A stretch of DNA of 6,236 nucleotides from Betaproteobacteria bacterium (GCA_005882235.1 VBCT01000196.1:6670-12905), one strand, 5' to 3'; positions 1 to 5,638 are shown, counted from the stretch's first letter. Notes: generated by a model not told the origin, from the letters alone. Translations and numbers: made by a program.

Positions 1-713
1 CTGGACCCGTTCTCCAGGATACGCGCTTGTATGGTCCGCACCCTGGCTCCCGCCGGAACCCGAAATGTTCCCTCAACTCGACGAAAATACTTGAAGTTGA
101 GCTTGAAAGCAGTGCTGCCTGTCTCGGCTGACTCGGGGATGACGATTGTAGCATCCCTGCCTTCCTGCTGCATCTCCACCACGAGCTGCAAAGACCCGTG
201 AAACTCGCGGTCAAGCCTACCTCCCTGAAGGACGAGCAGCCGGTAGCGAAACTCTCCGGGAAGCACGTCGCGCTCCACTTTGAAGCGGTGGATACTGACT
301 TTCTCGCCGCGTCGCTCGCTCGGGACGAGATTTTCGAAAAAAGCAAGGTCTTCCTTGAGTCTATTGTTTTCGTCTTCGAGCGTCTTCACCTGAGAGGCAA
401 GCTGGGCTTGGGCAGTTTGCTCGATTTTCAGGCGCGACTCACTGGCGTTGGCGATCGAGCGCAACCTCGCAGCCTCGCTCTCTAGCCGCCCCATCGATTC
501 GCGAAGTCTCGCGAATTCGTTTTGCAGCTCGCTGCGATCAAAACCGGCGAAACGACGCCCGGCGTCGTACATCCACGCCGCCAGCGCGAGCGCGAGCGAG
601 AGGAACACCAGCATTCCAAGCCAGCGCCAGTACCAAGCGACGTGCGTCCGGACCGTCATCTTCGGCGCAGAAATCCCGAAGCGCTGGCGGAATTGTTTGA
701 CAAGCTTGGACAT
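1..713 (-). CDS. Membrane-anchored coiled-coil protein of unknown function (DUF6776-like), partial, C-terminus off the left edge
   Basis: An open frame of 237 codons runs from ATG at 713 to the left edge without a stop, so the C-terminal end is missing. The start is supported by GGAG six bases upstream. The N-terminus is basic and cytoplasmic-looking (MSKLVKQFRQRFG), followed by one hydrophobic segment at about residues 29-49 (WRWLGMLVFLSLALALAAW). Residues about 61-127 are rich in Glu, Arg, Leu and Gln with heptad-like spacing, which suggests a coiled coil. From about 128 (FFENLVPSE) a beta-rich domain follows, with the pattern FRYRLLVLQGG then LQLVVEMQQ. This is the layout I know from the betaproteobacterial family called DUF6776; no function is known. 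The gene starts 20 bp after argC and is probably cotranscribed with it. The topology (short inner N-terminus, single pass, periplasmic coiled coil and C-domain) suggests an envelope role, but that is inference. Confidence 0.82.
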   Translation of the reverse strand, partial: MSKLVKQFRQRFGISAPKMTVRTHVAWYWRWLGMLVFLSLALALAAWMYDAGRRFAGFDRSELQNEFARLRESMGRLESEAARLRSIANASESRLKIEQTAQAQLASQVKTLEDENNRLKEDLAFFENLVPSERRGEKVSIHRFKVERDVLPGEFRYRLLVLQGGRLDREFHGSLQLVVEMQQEGRDATIVIPESAETGSTAFKLNFKYFRRVEGTFRVPAGARVRTIQARILENGS

Positions 714-717
714 TGGA

Positions 718-723
718 TTCTCC
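718..723 (-). promoter_or_regulatory. Ribosome binding site fixing the start of the coiled-coil protein gene
   Basis: The minus strand reads GGAGAA here, with GGAG six bases before the ATG at 713. It lies inside the 20-bp gap after argC and supports that ATG over the internal methionines at residues 19 and 34, which would delete part of the N-terminus or cut into the membrane segment. Confidence 0.6.
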
Positions 724-733
724 GCTCGCCGAG

Positions 734-1762
734 TCAGGGGACAATGGCCAGATGCGAGAGCCCCATCGTCTCCTCCAATCCAAACATGATATTCATATTC
801 TGCACCGCTTGTCCCGAAGCGCCCTTCACCAGATTGTCGATCACTGTGAGGACGACGAGCATATCTCCCCCACTCGGTCGATGGATCGCGATGCGGCAGG
901 TATTGGTGGCCCGCACCGAGCGCGTATCCGGTTCGCTTCCGCCAGGAAGCACATCGACAAAGGGTTCGTTGCGATAGCGATCTTCGTAGAGCTTCTGAAA
1001 CCCGATGTTAGCAGTGATGCGTGCATACAGAGTTGCGTGTATGCCCCGAATCATCGGCGCCAAGTGTGGCACGAACGTGAGGCCCACGCTTCTTCCTGCG
1101 GCTGCGTCCAGCTCCTGCCGAATCTCTGGCCAATGACGATGGCCGGAGACACTATAGGTTTTGAAATTATCCGAAGCCTCAGAGAAGAGCAGATGTTCCT
1201 CGGCCTTCTTTCCGGCACCGCTCACCCCGGACTTCGCATCCGCGATCAAGTGATCGAGGTCGACGGCCCCGGCTTCCGCAAGGGGTAACAGGCCGAGCTC
1301 AACCGCGGTCGGATAGCACCCGGGATTCGCCACCAGGCGCGCGCCCTTGATTTTTGCGCGATTCACTTCAGGCAGACCGTACACTGCCTGAGCGAGAAGC
1401 TCGGGCGCAGCGTGCTTGACCTTGTACCACTTCTCCCACTCAGTTACGTTCTTGATGCGAAAATCGGCCGAGAGATCTACGACGCGCACGCCGGCCTCAA
1501 GGAGCGCTTTCGCCTCACCCATTGCGACAGTGTTGGGCGTCGCGAAAAACACGACATCGCACTTGGCGAGGTCCGATTTGACCGGGTCCGAGTACGCGAT
1601 CGCCACGACCCCGCGCAAGCTCGGAAAAACCTCCGCCACCGGAGTTCCGGCCTCTTTGCGCGAGGTGATCGCGATGAGCTCCGATTGCGGGTGGCGCGCG
1701 AGGATGCGCAGCAGCTCGATTCCAGTATAGCCAGTCCCGCCCACGATGCCGACTTTAATCAT
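734..1762 (-). CDS. argC: N-acetyl-gamma-glutamyl-phosphate reductase
   Basis: ArgC reduces N-acetylglutamyl-5-phosphate with NADPH to the semialdehyde, the third step of arginine synthesis, in the cytoplasm. The 342-residue product is of normal length for the longer-type ArgC. The N-terminal NADP-binding loop is GIVGGTGYTG (residues 5-14). The catalytic cysteine is Cys149 in the family signature ANPGCYPTA. The histidine expected to assist catalysis lies in SGHRHWPEI (His208 or His210), and the conserved PHLAPMIRGI is at 232-241. The frame stays open upstream to 1843, but those extra 27 codons start inside the rpsI terminator and lack homology-like sequence. The ATG at 1762, beginning MIKVGIVGG, is therefore the right start, preceded by a weak GAGA. 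Located 129 bp after rpsI and 20 bp before the membrane coiled-coil gene. Confidence 0.96.
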   Translation of the reverse strand: MIKVGIVGGTGYTGIELLRILARHPQSELIAITSRKEAGTPVAEVFPSLRGVVAIAYSDPVKSDLAKCDVVFFATPNTVAMGEAKALLEAGVRVVDLSADFRIKNVTEWEKWYKVKHAAPELLAQAVYGLPEVNRAKIKGARLVANPGCYPTAVELGLLPLAEAGAVDLDHLIADAKSGVSGAGKKAEEHLLFSEASDNFKTYSVSGHRHWPEIRQELDAAAGRSVGLTFVPHLAPMIRGIHATLYARITANIGFQKLYEDRYRNEPFVDVLPGGSEPDTRSVRATNTCRIAIHRPSGGDMLVVLTVIDNLVKGASGQAVQNMNIMFGLEETMGLSHLAIVP

Positions 1763-1840
1763 CACTATCTCAGAAAGCCAGTCTACCAATCCGGTTCCAA
1801 TCGAGAGTCGCCCCATGACCCGCGGCTGAAACGGGAACCG

Positions 1841-1875
1841 CAAACAAAAAAGCCGCCCGGAAGGCGGCTCTTTTG
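1841..1875 (-). terminator. Intrinsic terminator of the rplM-rpsI operon
   Basis: On the minus strand a perfect 7-bp GC-rich stem (AGCCGCC / GGCGGCT, plus positions 1851-1857 and 1863-1869) with a 5-base loop is followed by TTTTTTGTTTG. It lies 16-51 bp past the rpsI stop codon. The opposite side carries a shorter T run (CTTTTG), so weak bidirectional action is possible, but no plus-strand gene ends here. It separates the ribosomal operon from argC. Confidence 0.88.
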
Positions 1876-1891
1876 TGCCAATCTCTGAACA

Positions 1892-2284
1892 TCAGCGTTT
1901 GGAGTATTGCTTGCGCCGCCGCGCCTTATGCAAGCCGACTTTCTTTCGCTCGACCTCGCGCGCATCGCGAGTCACCAGACCCGCTTTGCTCAAAAGCGGC
2001 TTGAGCGCTGGGTCGTACTCGATCAGTGCACGCGTCAGGCCGTGGCGCACGGCCCCGGCCTGGCCGAACTCTCCTCCTCCTGATACGTTCACCATGACGT
2101 CAAACTGGGTCAGCTTGTCGGTCAATACAAGCGGCTGACGCACGACCATTTGCCCGGTTTCACGCGCGAAGTATTCGTTCGCCGGACGGTCGTTCACCAT
2201 GAAATTACCCTTGCCGGGCTTGATGAACACACGCGCGACGGAACTCTTACGTCGGCCGGTTCCGTAATAGTATTCTCCGATCAT
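1892..2284 (-). CDS. rpsI: 30S ribosomal protein S9 (uS9)
   Basis: S9 is a small-subunit protein whose C-terminal tail reaches the P-site tRNA anticodon stem. The 130 residues match the usual bacterial length. Visible hallmarks are YYGTGRRKSSVARV near the N-terminus, the family signature GGGEFGQAGAVRHGLTRAL (residues 69-87) and the strongly basic tail ending KARRRKQYSKR, including the near-invariant terminal KQYSKR. The ATG overlaps the rplM stop codon by four bases (ATGA), the classic arrangement for translational coupling, so S9 and L13 are made together. A GAG eight bases upstream, inside rplM, may serve as ribosome binding site. An intrinsic terminator follows. Confidence 0.99.
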   Translation of the reverse strand: MIGEYYYGTGRRKSSVARVFIKPGKGNFMVNDRPANEYFARETGQMVVRQPLVLTDKLTQFDVMVNVSGGGEFGQAGAVRHGLTRALIEYDPALKPLLSKAGLVTRDAREVERKKVGLHKARRRKQYSKR

Positions 2285-2715
2285 GCGTTGATCTCGAGCG
2301 CCTTGGGCTGCTGCGCCGCGTGAGGGTGTTCTCCACTCGCGTAGACTTTCAGCTTCTTGAGCATTGCGTAGCCGAGCGGCCCTTTGGGCAACATCCCTTT
2401 GACCGCGATCTCCAGCGCCCGGGTCGGGAATCGCGCCTGCATCTTGGCAAACGTAGTCGCATAGACCCCGCCAGGGTAGGTGCTGTGGCGATAGTAGGTC
2501 TTGGCCTCGCCCTTGTTCCCCGTAACCCTGAGCTTAGCGGCGTTCACGACGACCACATAATCCCCGGTGTCGACGTGCGGAGTAAACTCCGGCTTGTGTT
2601 TGCCGCGTAGTCTGCGAGCGATTTCGGCGGCAAGCCGCCCGAGCACCTTGCCGCTGGCATCGACCAAATACCAGTCGCGCCTGACCTCATGGGACTTGGC
2701 GGTGAAAGTCGTCAT
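2281..2715 (-). CDS. rplM: 50S ribosomal protein L13 (uL13)
   Basis: L13 is an early assembly protein of the large subunit. The 144-residue product is near the usual 142. Recognisable blocks are RRDWYLVDASGKVLGRLAAEIA (residues 12-33), the DYVVVVNA strand (52-59), VKGMLPKGPLGY (105-116) and the family signature LKVYASGEHPHAAQQP (122-137). It is the first gene of the rplM-rpsI operon, sharing an ATGA overlap with rpsI, and has a near-consensus sigma70 promoter about 40-70 bp upstream. No Shine-Dalgarno sequence precedes the ATG: the 17 bases before it read CGCAAGCCTCCACAGCC, which is odd for a highly expressed gene. No alternative in-frame start fits the family alignment better. Confidence 0.99.
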   Translation of the reverse strand: MTTFTAKSHEVRRDWYLVDASGKVLGRLAAEIARRLRGKHKPEFTPHVDTGDYVVVVNAAKLRVTGNKGEAKTYYRHSTYPGGVYATTFAKMQARFPTRALEIAVKGMLPKGPLGYAMLKKLKVYASGEHPHAAQQPKALEINA

Positions 2716-2751
2716 GGCTGTGGAGGCTTGCGTCTCGTATAGCGACGAAAG
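2716..2751 (-). promoter_or_regulatory. Short rplM leader without Shine-Dalgarno, with a possible small hairpin
   Basis: If transcription starts about seven bases after the -10 box, the leader is roughly 36 nt. It contains no purine-rich ribosome binding site. Bases at plus positions 2731-2747 can pair on the minus strand as CGTC with GACG around a 9-base loop, or alternatively as CGTCG with CGA-CG across a GA bulge. In E. coli the rplM-rpsI operon is reported to be autoregulated by L13 acting on its own leader; whether this leader plays the same part is inference. The start site is predicted, not measured. Confidence 0.4.
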
Positions 2752-2757
2752 CGCGTG

Positions 2758-2786
2758 ATTTTATTGAAGAAGTAGCGAAGTGTCAA
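2758..2786 (-). promoter_or_regulatory. Near-consensus sigma70 promoter for rplM-rpsI
   Basis: On the minus strand the -35 box is a perfect TTGACA (plus 2781-2786), the spacer is exactly 17 bp and the -10 box is TAAAAT (plus 2758-2763), which matches five of six consensus positions. The predicted start is near 2751. This is the best promoter in the window and fits strong, growth-related transcription of ribosomal protein genes. A GC-rich stretch (CGCGC) follows the -10 box, like the discriminators of stringently controlled promoters; that reading is inference. Confidence 0.82.
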
Positions 2787-2796
2787 ACGCATTTCA

Positions 2797-2819
2797 GTGA
2801 CGGTCGCTCACCGCGGTGA
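2797..2819. repeat. Palindromic GTGA/TCAC cluster in the rplM/osmC divergent region
   Basis: A perfect 12-bp palindrome, TCACCGCGGTGA, occupies 2808-2819. A further GTGA lies at 2797-2800, so the GTGA/TCAC unit occurs three times in alternating orientation within 23 bp. The cluster ends about 10 bp upstream of the rplM -35 box and about 70 bp before the osmC-like start. It could be an operator shared by the two divergent genes. The spacing between the outer pair (7 bp) does not match the 6-bp spacer of Crp/Fnr-type sites. Short GC palindromes also arise by chance in GC-rich DNA, so the role is uncertain. Confidence 0.35.
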
Positions 2820-2824
2820 TAAGC

Positions 2825-2853
2825 TTGGCTAGATCAGGAATCCTTGGAATAGT
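2825..2853 (+). promoter_or_regulatory. Weak candidate promoter for the osmC-like gene
   Basis: TTGGCT (2825-2830) and AATAGT (2848-2853) are 17 bp apart, each matching four of six sigma70 consensus positions. They lie in the AT-rich stretch before the osmC-like ATG at 2891. Other pairings in this stretch are about as good, so only the general location is supported. Confidence 0.2.
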
Positions 2854-2890
2854 AAGCATATTCAATTCATTAAAGTGAGCGCTTGGTCCG

Positions 2891-3313
2891 ATGGAGTGCA
2901 AAGTCAAATGGGTGGGCTCCGACGGCATGACCTTTGTCGCCGAAACTGAAAGCGGCCATGCCTTCGTCATGGACGGTGCGCCCGAAGGCGGAGGGCGTAA
3001 CCTGGGGCCGCGGCCCATGGAGGCAGTGCTCGCCGGAACCGGCGGTTGCACCGCCTACGACGTGGTGCTGATCCTCAGGAAAAGCGGCCAGAGCATTTCC
3101 GCATGCGAGGTCCTGCTGAGCTCAGAGCGCGCGGAAACCGATCCCAAGGTGTTCACCAAGATCCACATGCACTTCGTCGTACGGGGCAAAGATCTGAAAC
3201 CCTCGATGGTCGAAAGCGCGATCAAGCTCTCGCACAACAAATACTGCTCGGCTTCGATCATGCTCGGAAAGACTGCGAAGATTTCGCACGATTACGAAAT
3301 CATCGCCGATTGA
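2891..3313 (+). CDS. OsmC/Ohr family protein, YhfA-like
   Basis: OsmC-fold proteins use a pair of cysteines to reduce organic or inorganic peroxides with dithiol electron donors; the YhfA branch is poorly characterised and its substrate is not established. The 140-residue product has both reactive cysteines: Cys53 in the motif RPMEAVLAGTGGCTAYDV at the start of the central helix, and Cys119 in SHNKYCSASIML. The glutamate before the first cysteine (Glu44) and Arg41 are candidates for the acid and arginine that activate the peroxidatic thiol. The length is full for the family. The ATG at 2891 begins MECKVKWVG, as YhfA-type proteins do, with only a weak GTGAG upstream. It is the only plus-strand gene here, divergent from rplM and convergent with coq7, whose stop codon is 12 bp away. 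Confidence 0.93.
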   Translation: MECKVKWVGSDGMTFVAETESGHAFVMDGAPEGGGRNLGPRPMEAVLAGTGGCTAYDVVLILRKSGQSISACEVLLSSERAETDPKVFTKIHMHFVVRGKDLKPSMVESAIKLSHNKYCSASIMLGKTAKISHDYEIIAD

Positions 3314-3325
3314 GCCCGCGCGGCG

Positions 3326-3973
3326 CTAGATCCAGTACGAGAGCGTTGTCATCAAGCGTGCGGCCAGGCGCATACCGAGCCTGGCCGGTTCGGGCAGTTC
3401 GCGTGCCCCGAGCGCCTCGGCGGTGCGCCGGTGCCCGGCTTCTTCCCCTTGCATGCTCTCGATCACGGCCCGCGTCTTGGCGTCGCGGCCTCCGAGTTTT
3501 TCGACGTGTCCTTGCAAATGCTGCTCGACCTGCCGCTCGGTCTCGGCGAGAAATCCGAGATTCCAGCGCTCGCCCAGCCGCCCGGCGGCATAACCGAGAG
3601 CCATCGAACCCGCGTACCACAGGGGGTTGAGCAGGCTCAACCGCCCGCCGAGCTCGCGTATGCGCTGAGCGCTCCAGGCGAGATGATCGGCCTCTTCGCG
3701 TGCCGCCTTTGCGAGCGCGCCCTTGAGGTCGTCGTTCGAAGACGCCAGTGCCTGGCCCTGGTATAGCGCCTGGGCACACACCTCCCCGCAGTGGTTCACG
3801 CGCATCAGCGCCGCAGCATCGCGGCGTACTTCGTCGCGAAGATCTTCCTCGGCGACGCCATCAGCCGGACTGGGTCGGCGCGCGACCGGCTCGCCGTACA
3901 GGATCCGCACGGCCCTGTCGAACTCGAGGATGCAGCGATCCAGGTCGAAGCGCGTGGTGTTTGAGATTTCCAT
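3326..3973 (-). CDS. coq7: Coq7-type 5-demethoxyubiquinol hydroxylase (di-iron)
   Basis: Coq7 hydroxylates C6 of the demethoxyubiquinol ring, the penultimate step of ubiquinone synthesis, at the inner face of the cytoplasmic membrane. The product is 215 residues. All six expected di-iron ligands are present with spacing matching the family: Glu64 (NHCGEVCAQALY), Glu94 and His97 (EEADH), Glu146 (TERQVEQHL), Glu178 and His181 (EEAGH). The segment LLNPLWYAGSMALGYAAG (114-131) is the hydrophobic part thought to bind the membrane and quinone. The frame is open upstream to 4039, but the ATG at 3973 (MEISNTTRF) fits the family start; the extra 22 codons look non-coding. Ribosome binding site is weak. 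It ends 12 bp from the convergent osmC-like gene with no terminator between. Confidence 0.95.
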   Translation of the reverse strand: MEISNTTRFDLDRCILEFDRAVRILYGEPVARRPSPADGVAEEDLRDEVRRDAAALMRVNHCGEVCAQALYQGQALASSNDDLKGALAKAAREEADHLAWSAQRIRELGGRLSLLNPLWYAGSMALGYAAGRLGERWNLGFLAETERQVEQHLQGHVEKLGGRDAKTRAVIESMQGEEAGHRRTAEALGARELPEPARLGMRLAARLMTTLSYWI

Positions 3974-4049
3974 TGAGAAACCCGTCTCTCGGAGTTCGGA
4001 ATGATACCCCCGAATTCCCCCGGTTCCTTCAAGGCACAAATCGCGCGCG

Positions 4050-4078
4050 AAAAAAAAGGCGCCCGAAGGCGCCCTTTT
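4050..4078 (-). terminator. Intrinsic terminator of the porin gene (UUCG tetraloop)
   Basis: On the minus strand a 6-bp stem GGCGCC / GGCGCC (plus 4068-4073 and 4058-4063) closes a TTCG loop flanked by C and G, the exceptionally stable cUUCGg tetraloop, followed directly by eight T. It begins about 26 bp past the porin stop codon and should insulate coq7 from porin transcription. The plus side has only CTTTT and no gene to terminate. Confidence 0.92.
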
Positions 4079-4103
4079 AGAGCTTCTGCTATTTCTATTG
4101 ACG

Positions 4104-5450
4104 CTAGAACGTGTGCTGTATGCCGAGTGACAAAGTGGTTACGTCGGTGCCTGCGATAAGCCCACCCGCGGTACCGCGGCCACCCGTGACTCCCCCGGTA
4201 CCCTGCGCTGCGGGGCCGGCGATGTAGTAGTAGTTCGAGCCCACCGTGCCGTTCCAGCCGTTGTCGATCTTGGCGTAAGCGGCGAACATCTTGGTGCGCT
4301 TGGACATGACATAGTCGTAGCCGACGACCGTCATCTTCGCCTGGACGCCGCAGGCTGCGTTGCCGATCACCATGTTGGCCGTAGTGCAGCTCTTCCCGCC
4401 CTGGCTCTTGCTGTAGCTCGCCCAGAAGGCGCCGGGACCCGCGTTGACTCTGCCGTTCACAACCGCGGAGGGCACTTTCATCCCGCCGTTGTTGGCGGCC
4501 GCACCGCTGCCGCCAAGGGTGCCATTATCGTTATATTTCAGCTGCTCGTATCCCGCACCGACCTGGCCGAGGCCGAAATCCCACTTGCCGCCGATCTGAA
4601 ACGCGTTGTCTTTCGGATTGGCAGTCGCTCCGGCGGCTGCGCCCGGGCGGAATCCCTCGTGGCTTTCATACCCCGCTGCGAGCGCCAAGGGGCCGCGCGC
4701 ATAGGTCACGTTGCCGGAATAGTATTTCGGCTTCTGAGTGCCGACTGCACCGGCGGCGCTGTCCGCTCCTTGATAGTTGGCCAGCGCGGTCGCGAGCCTG
4801 AACTGCACGCCGCTGAACACCGGCGACCAGTACTGGATCGAGTTGTTGTTCCGGCGGGACCACGATGTGCTGTTGCCGCTCGCTTCGGTCGCGCACACGC
4901 CATTCGGCCCGATTGTCAACGAGCCGTTGCCGTTGTTCAGCGCGGTCCCGCACTGCGCGTTCGGCAAAGCACCGGTGGTGTCGCCGTTCCCCATGATGAT
5001 GCCGGACGACGCGAATCCGCCCGAGTTCACCAGATTGGCGGTACCGTAGGCCACCTTGTAAGGCGAATCCCAGATCCCGAACAGGACATCGCCCGCGGCG
5101 CTCGAGAAGCCGACCGCCGAGTTCCTGCCGCCGAAGTGAGAACCGGTGGTCGCAGTCGCATCGAGACGTCCATCCGGCCAAACCCCTGCCTCCAGTTGGA
5201 ACCACGCCGCGGTGCCGCCGCCCAGATCTTCTCTGCCGCGCACGCCGAGCGCGTTACCCGGCGAAAAGATATCGTTCTTTTTCAGCTCAGAAATCTGTCC
5301 TGCGCCGTCGGTAGAAAATTTCTGAATCATGACCGCGGTGTCGAGGCGACCGTAGAGCGACACGCCCGCGGTGCCGCCGACCTGTGCAACAGCGAGGCCC
5401 GGCGCAGTCAGCGCGCCGGCGACTGCCACTGCCATTAGCTTCTTGTTCAT
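4104..5450 (-). CDS. Outer-membrane porin, Gram-negative porin family (Porin_4 / OmpC-like type)
   Basis: A trimeric beta-barrel that lets small hydrophilic solutes cross the outer membrane. The 448-residue precursor has a clear signal peptide: MNKKL, a hydrophobic core, then AVA before Gln23, leaving 426 residues. Mature hallmarks are SSVxLYGRLD-like GVSLYGRLDTAV (29-40), VRGREDLGGGTAAWFQLEAG (70-89), RNSAVGFSSAAGDVLFGIWDSPY (109-131), NNSIQYWSPVFSGVQF (202-217), the penultimate YDYVMSKRTKMFAAYAK (378-394) and the C-terminal LGIQHTF with the terminal Phe used by the BAM complex. The start at 5450 is chosen because the signal peptide begins there and AGGAG lies nine bases upstream; 20 further in-frame codons to 5510 cover that site. 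Four cysteines (167, 186, 355, 367) sit in predicted loops, unusual for porins. Substrate preference cannot be read from the sequence. Confidence 0.95.
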   Translation of the reverse strand: MNKKLMAVAVAGALTAPGLAVAQVGGTAGVSLYGRLDTAVMIQKFSTDGAGQISELKKNDIFSPGNALGVRGREDLGGGTAAWFQLEAGVWPDGRLDATATTGSHFGGRNSAVGFSSAAGDVLFGIWDSPYKVAYGTANLVNSGGFASSGIIMGNGDTTGALPNAQCGTALNNGNGSLTIGPNGVCATEASGNSTSWSRRNNNSIQYWSPVFSGVQFRLATALANYQGADSAAGAVGTQKPKYYSGNVTYARGPLALAAGYESHEGFRPGAAAGATANPKDNAFQIGGKWDFGLGQVGAGYEQLKYNDNGTLGGSGAAANNGGMKVPSAVVNGRVNAGPGAFWASYSKSQGGKSCTTANMVIGNAACGVQAKMTVVGYDYVMSKRTKMFAAYAKIDNGWNGTVGSNYYYIAGPAAQGTGGVTGGRGTAGGLIAGTDVTTLSLGIQHTF

Positions 5451-5458
5451 CGAGAATT

Positions 5459-5467
5459 TCTCCTCTT
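5459..5467 (-). promoter_or_regulatory. Ribosome binding site fixing the porin start
   Basis: The minus strand reads AAGAGGAGA; AGGAG lies nine bases before the ATG at 5450. This strong site selects the ATG that begins the signal peptide and rules out the upstream in-frame ATG at 5510. Confidence 0.75.
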
Positions 5468-5531
5468 CATATTTGACTCGAGGGCAGCCGCACCGCGCCG
5501 CCCGCTCCAACCCCTCTTCGAGGTTGTTGCA

Positions 5532-5560
5532 ATTCTGCCCATCGAACCTTTTAAGCTCAA
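5532..5560 (-). promoter_or_regulatory. Candidate sigma70 promoter for the porin
   Basis: TTGAGC (plus 5555-5560) and CAGAAT (plus 5532-5537) are 17 bp apart on the minus strand, each matching four of six consensus positions, in the AT-rich part of the trpC-porin gap. The predicted leader is about 75 nt. Porin leaders of this length are common and often targets of small RNAs, but nothing here shows that directly. Confidence 0.35.
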
Positions 5561-5594
5561 TAGAACTGTGAAGTTTTACTCATCCGGAACCCCG

Positions 5595-5618
5595 CGATGT
5601 TGCATTTTCGCAACATCG
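5595..5618. repeat. Perfect 9-bp inverted repeat upstream of the porin (possible operator)
   Basis: CGATGTTGC and GCAACATCG form a perfect dyad around the 6-base spacer ATTTTC. It lies 35 bp upstream of the candidate porin -35 box and 20 bp past the trpC stop codon. In RNA it would form a 9-bp hairpin, but on the minus strand the following bases are CGGGGTTCC, with no T run, so it is not a standard intrinsic terminator. A copy of the arm core TGTTGCA recurs at 5525-5531, 73 bp away and touching the candidate -10 box. I favour a transcription-factor operator; a Rho-independent-like 3' stabilising hairpin for trpC mRNA is the alternative. Confidence 0.6.
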
Positions 5619-5638
5619 ACACGATACCCCGATTCGAA

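Noticed and set aside
570..603. Repetitive GCGAGCGCGAGCG tract
   Set aside because: It encodes the Leu/Ala-rich membrane segment of the coiled-coil protein gene and is explained by codon use.
713..1288. Long plus-strand open frame (191 codons) opposite argC
   Set aside because: It is the antisense shadow of the clear argC gene in high-GC DNA, has no ribosome binding site and no recognisable protein pattern.
1763..1843. N-terminal extension of argC to the ATG at 1843
   Set aside because: It would begin inside the T tract of the rpsI terminator, and ArgC proteins begin right before the GIVGGTGYTG nucleotide-binding loop.
2797..2811. Crp/Fnr-type site (GTGA ... TCAC)
   Set aside because: The spacer is seven bases rather than six and the outer consensus positions do not match.
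3046..3630. Plus-strand open frame of 194 codons spanning the end of the osmC-like gene and antisense of coq7
   Set aside because: It is a frame-shifted reading of two real genes; the product is strongly Arg-rich and low in complexity.
4001..4030. Possible coq7 promoter: TTGAAG and TATCAT on the minus strand
   Set aside because: The -10-like box is good (five of six) but the spacer is 20 bp, outside the working range; kept only as a note that coq7 must start somewhere between 3974 and 4049 because of the upstream porin terminator.
4659..5438. Plus-strand open frame of 259 codons opposite the porin
   Set aside because: It is antisense to a certain gene, its product is Arg/Ala-rich and patternless, and long antisense frames are expected at this GC content.
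5452..5462. Palindrome GAGAA-T-TTCTC overlapping the porin ribosome binding site, as an RNA switch
   Set aside because: The one-base centre cannot form a hairpin loop; opening it leaves only about three base pairs, too weak to hide the site.
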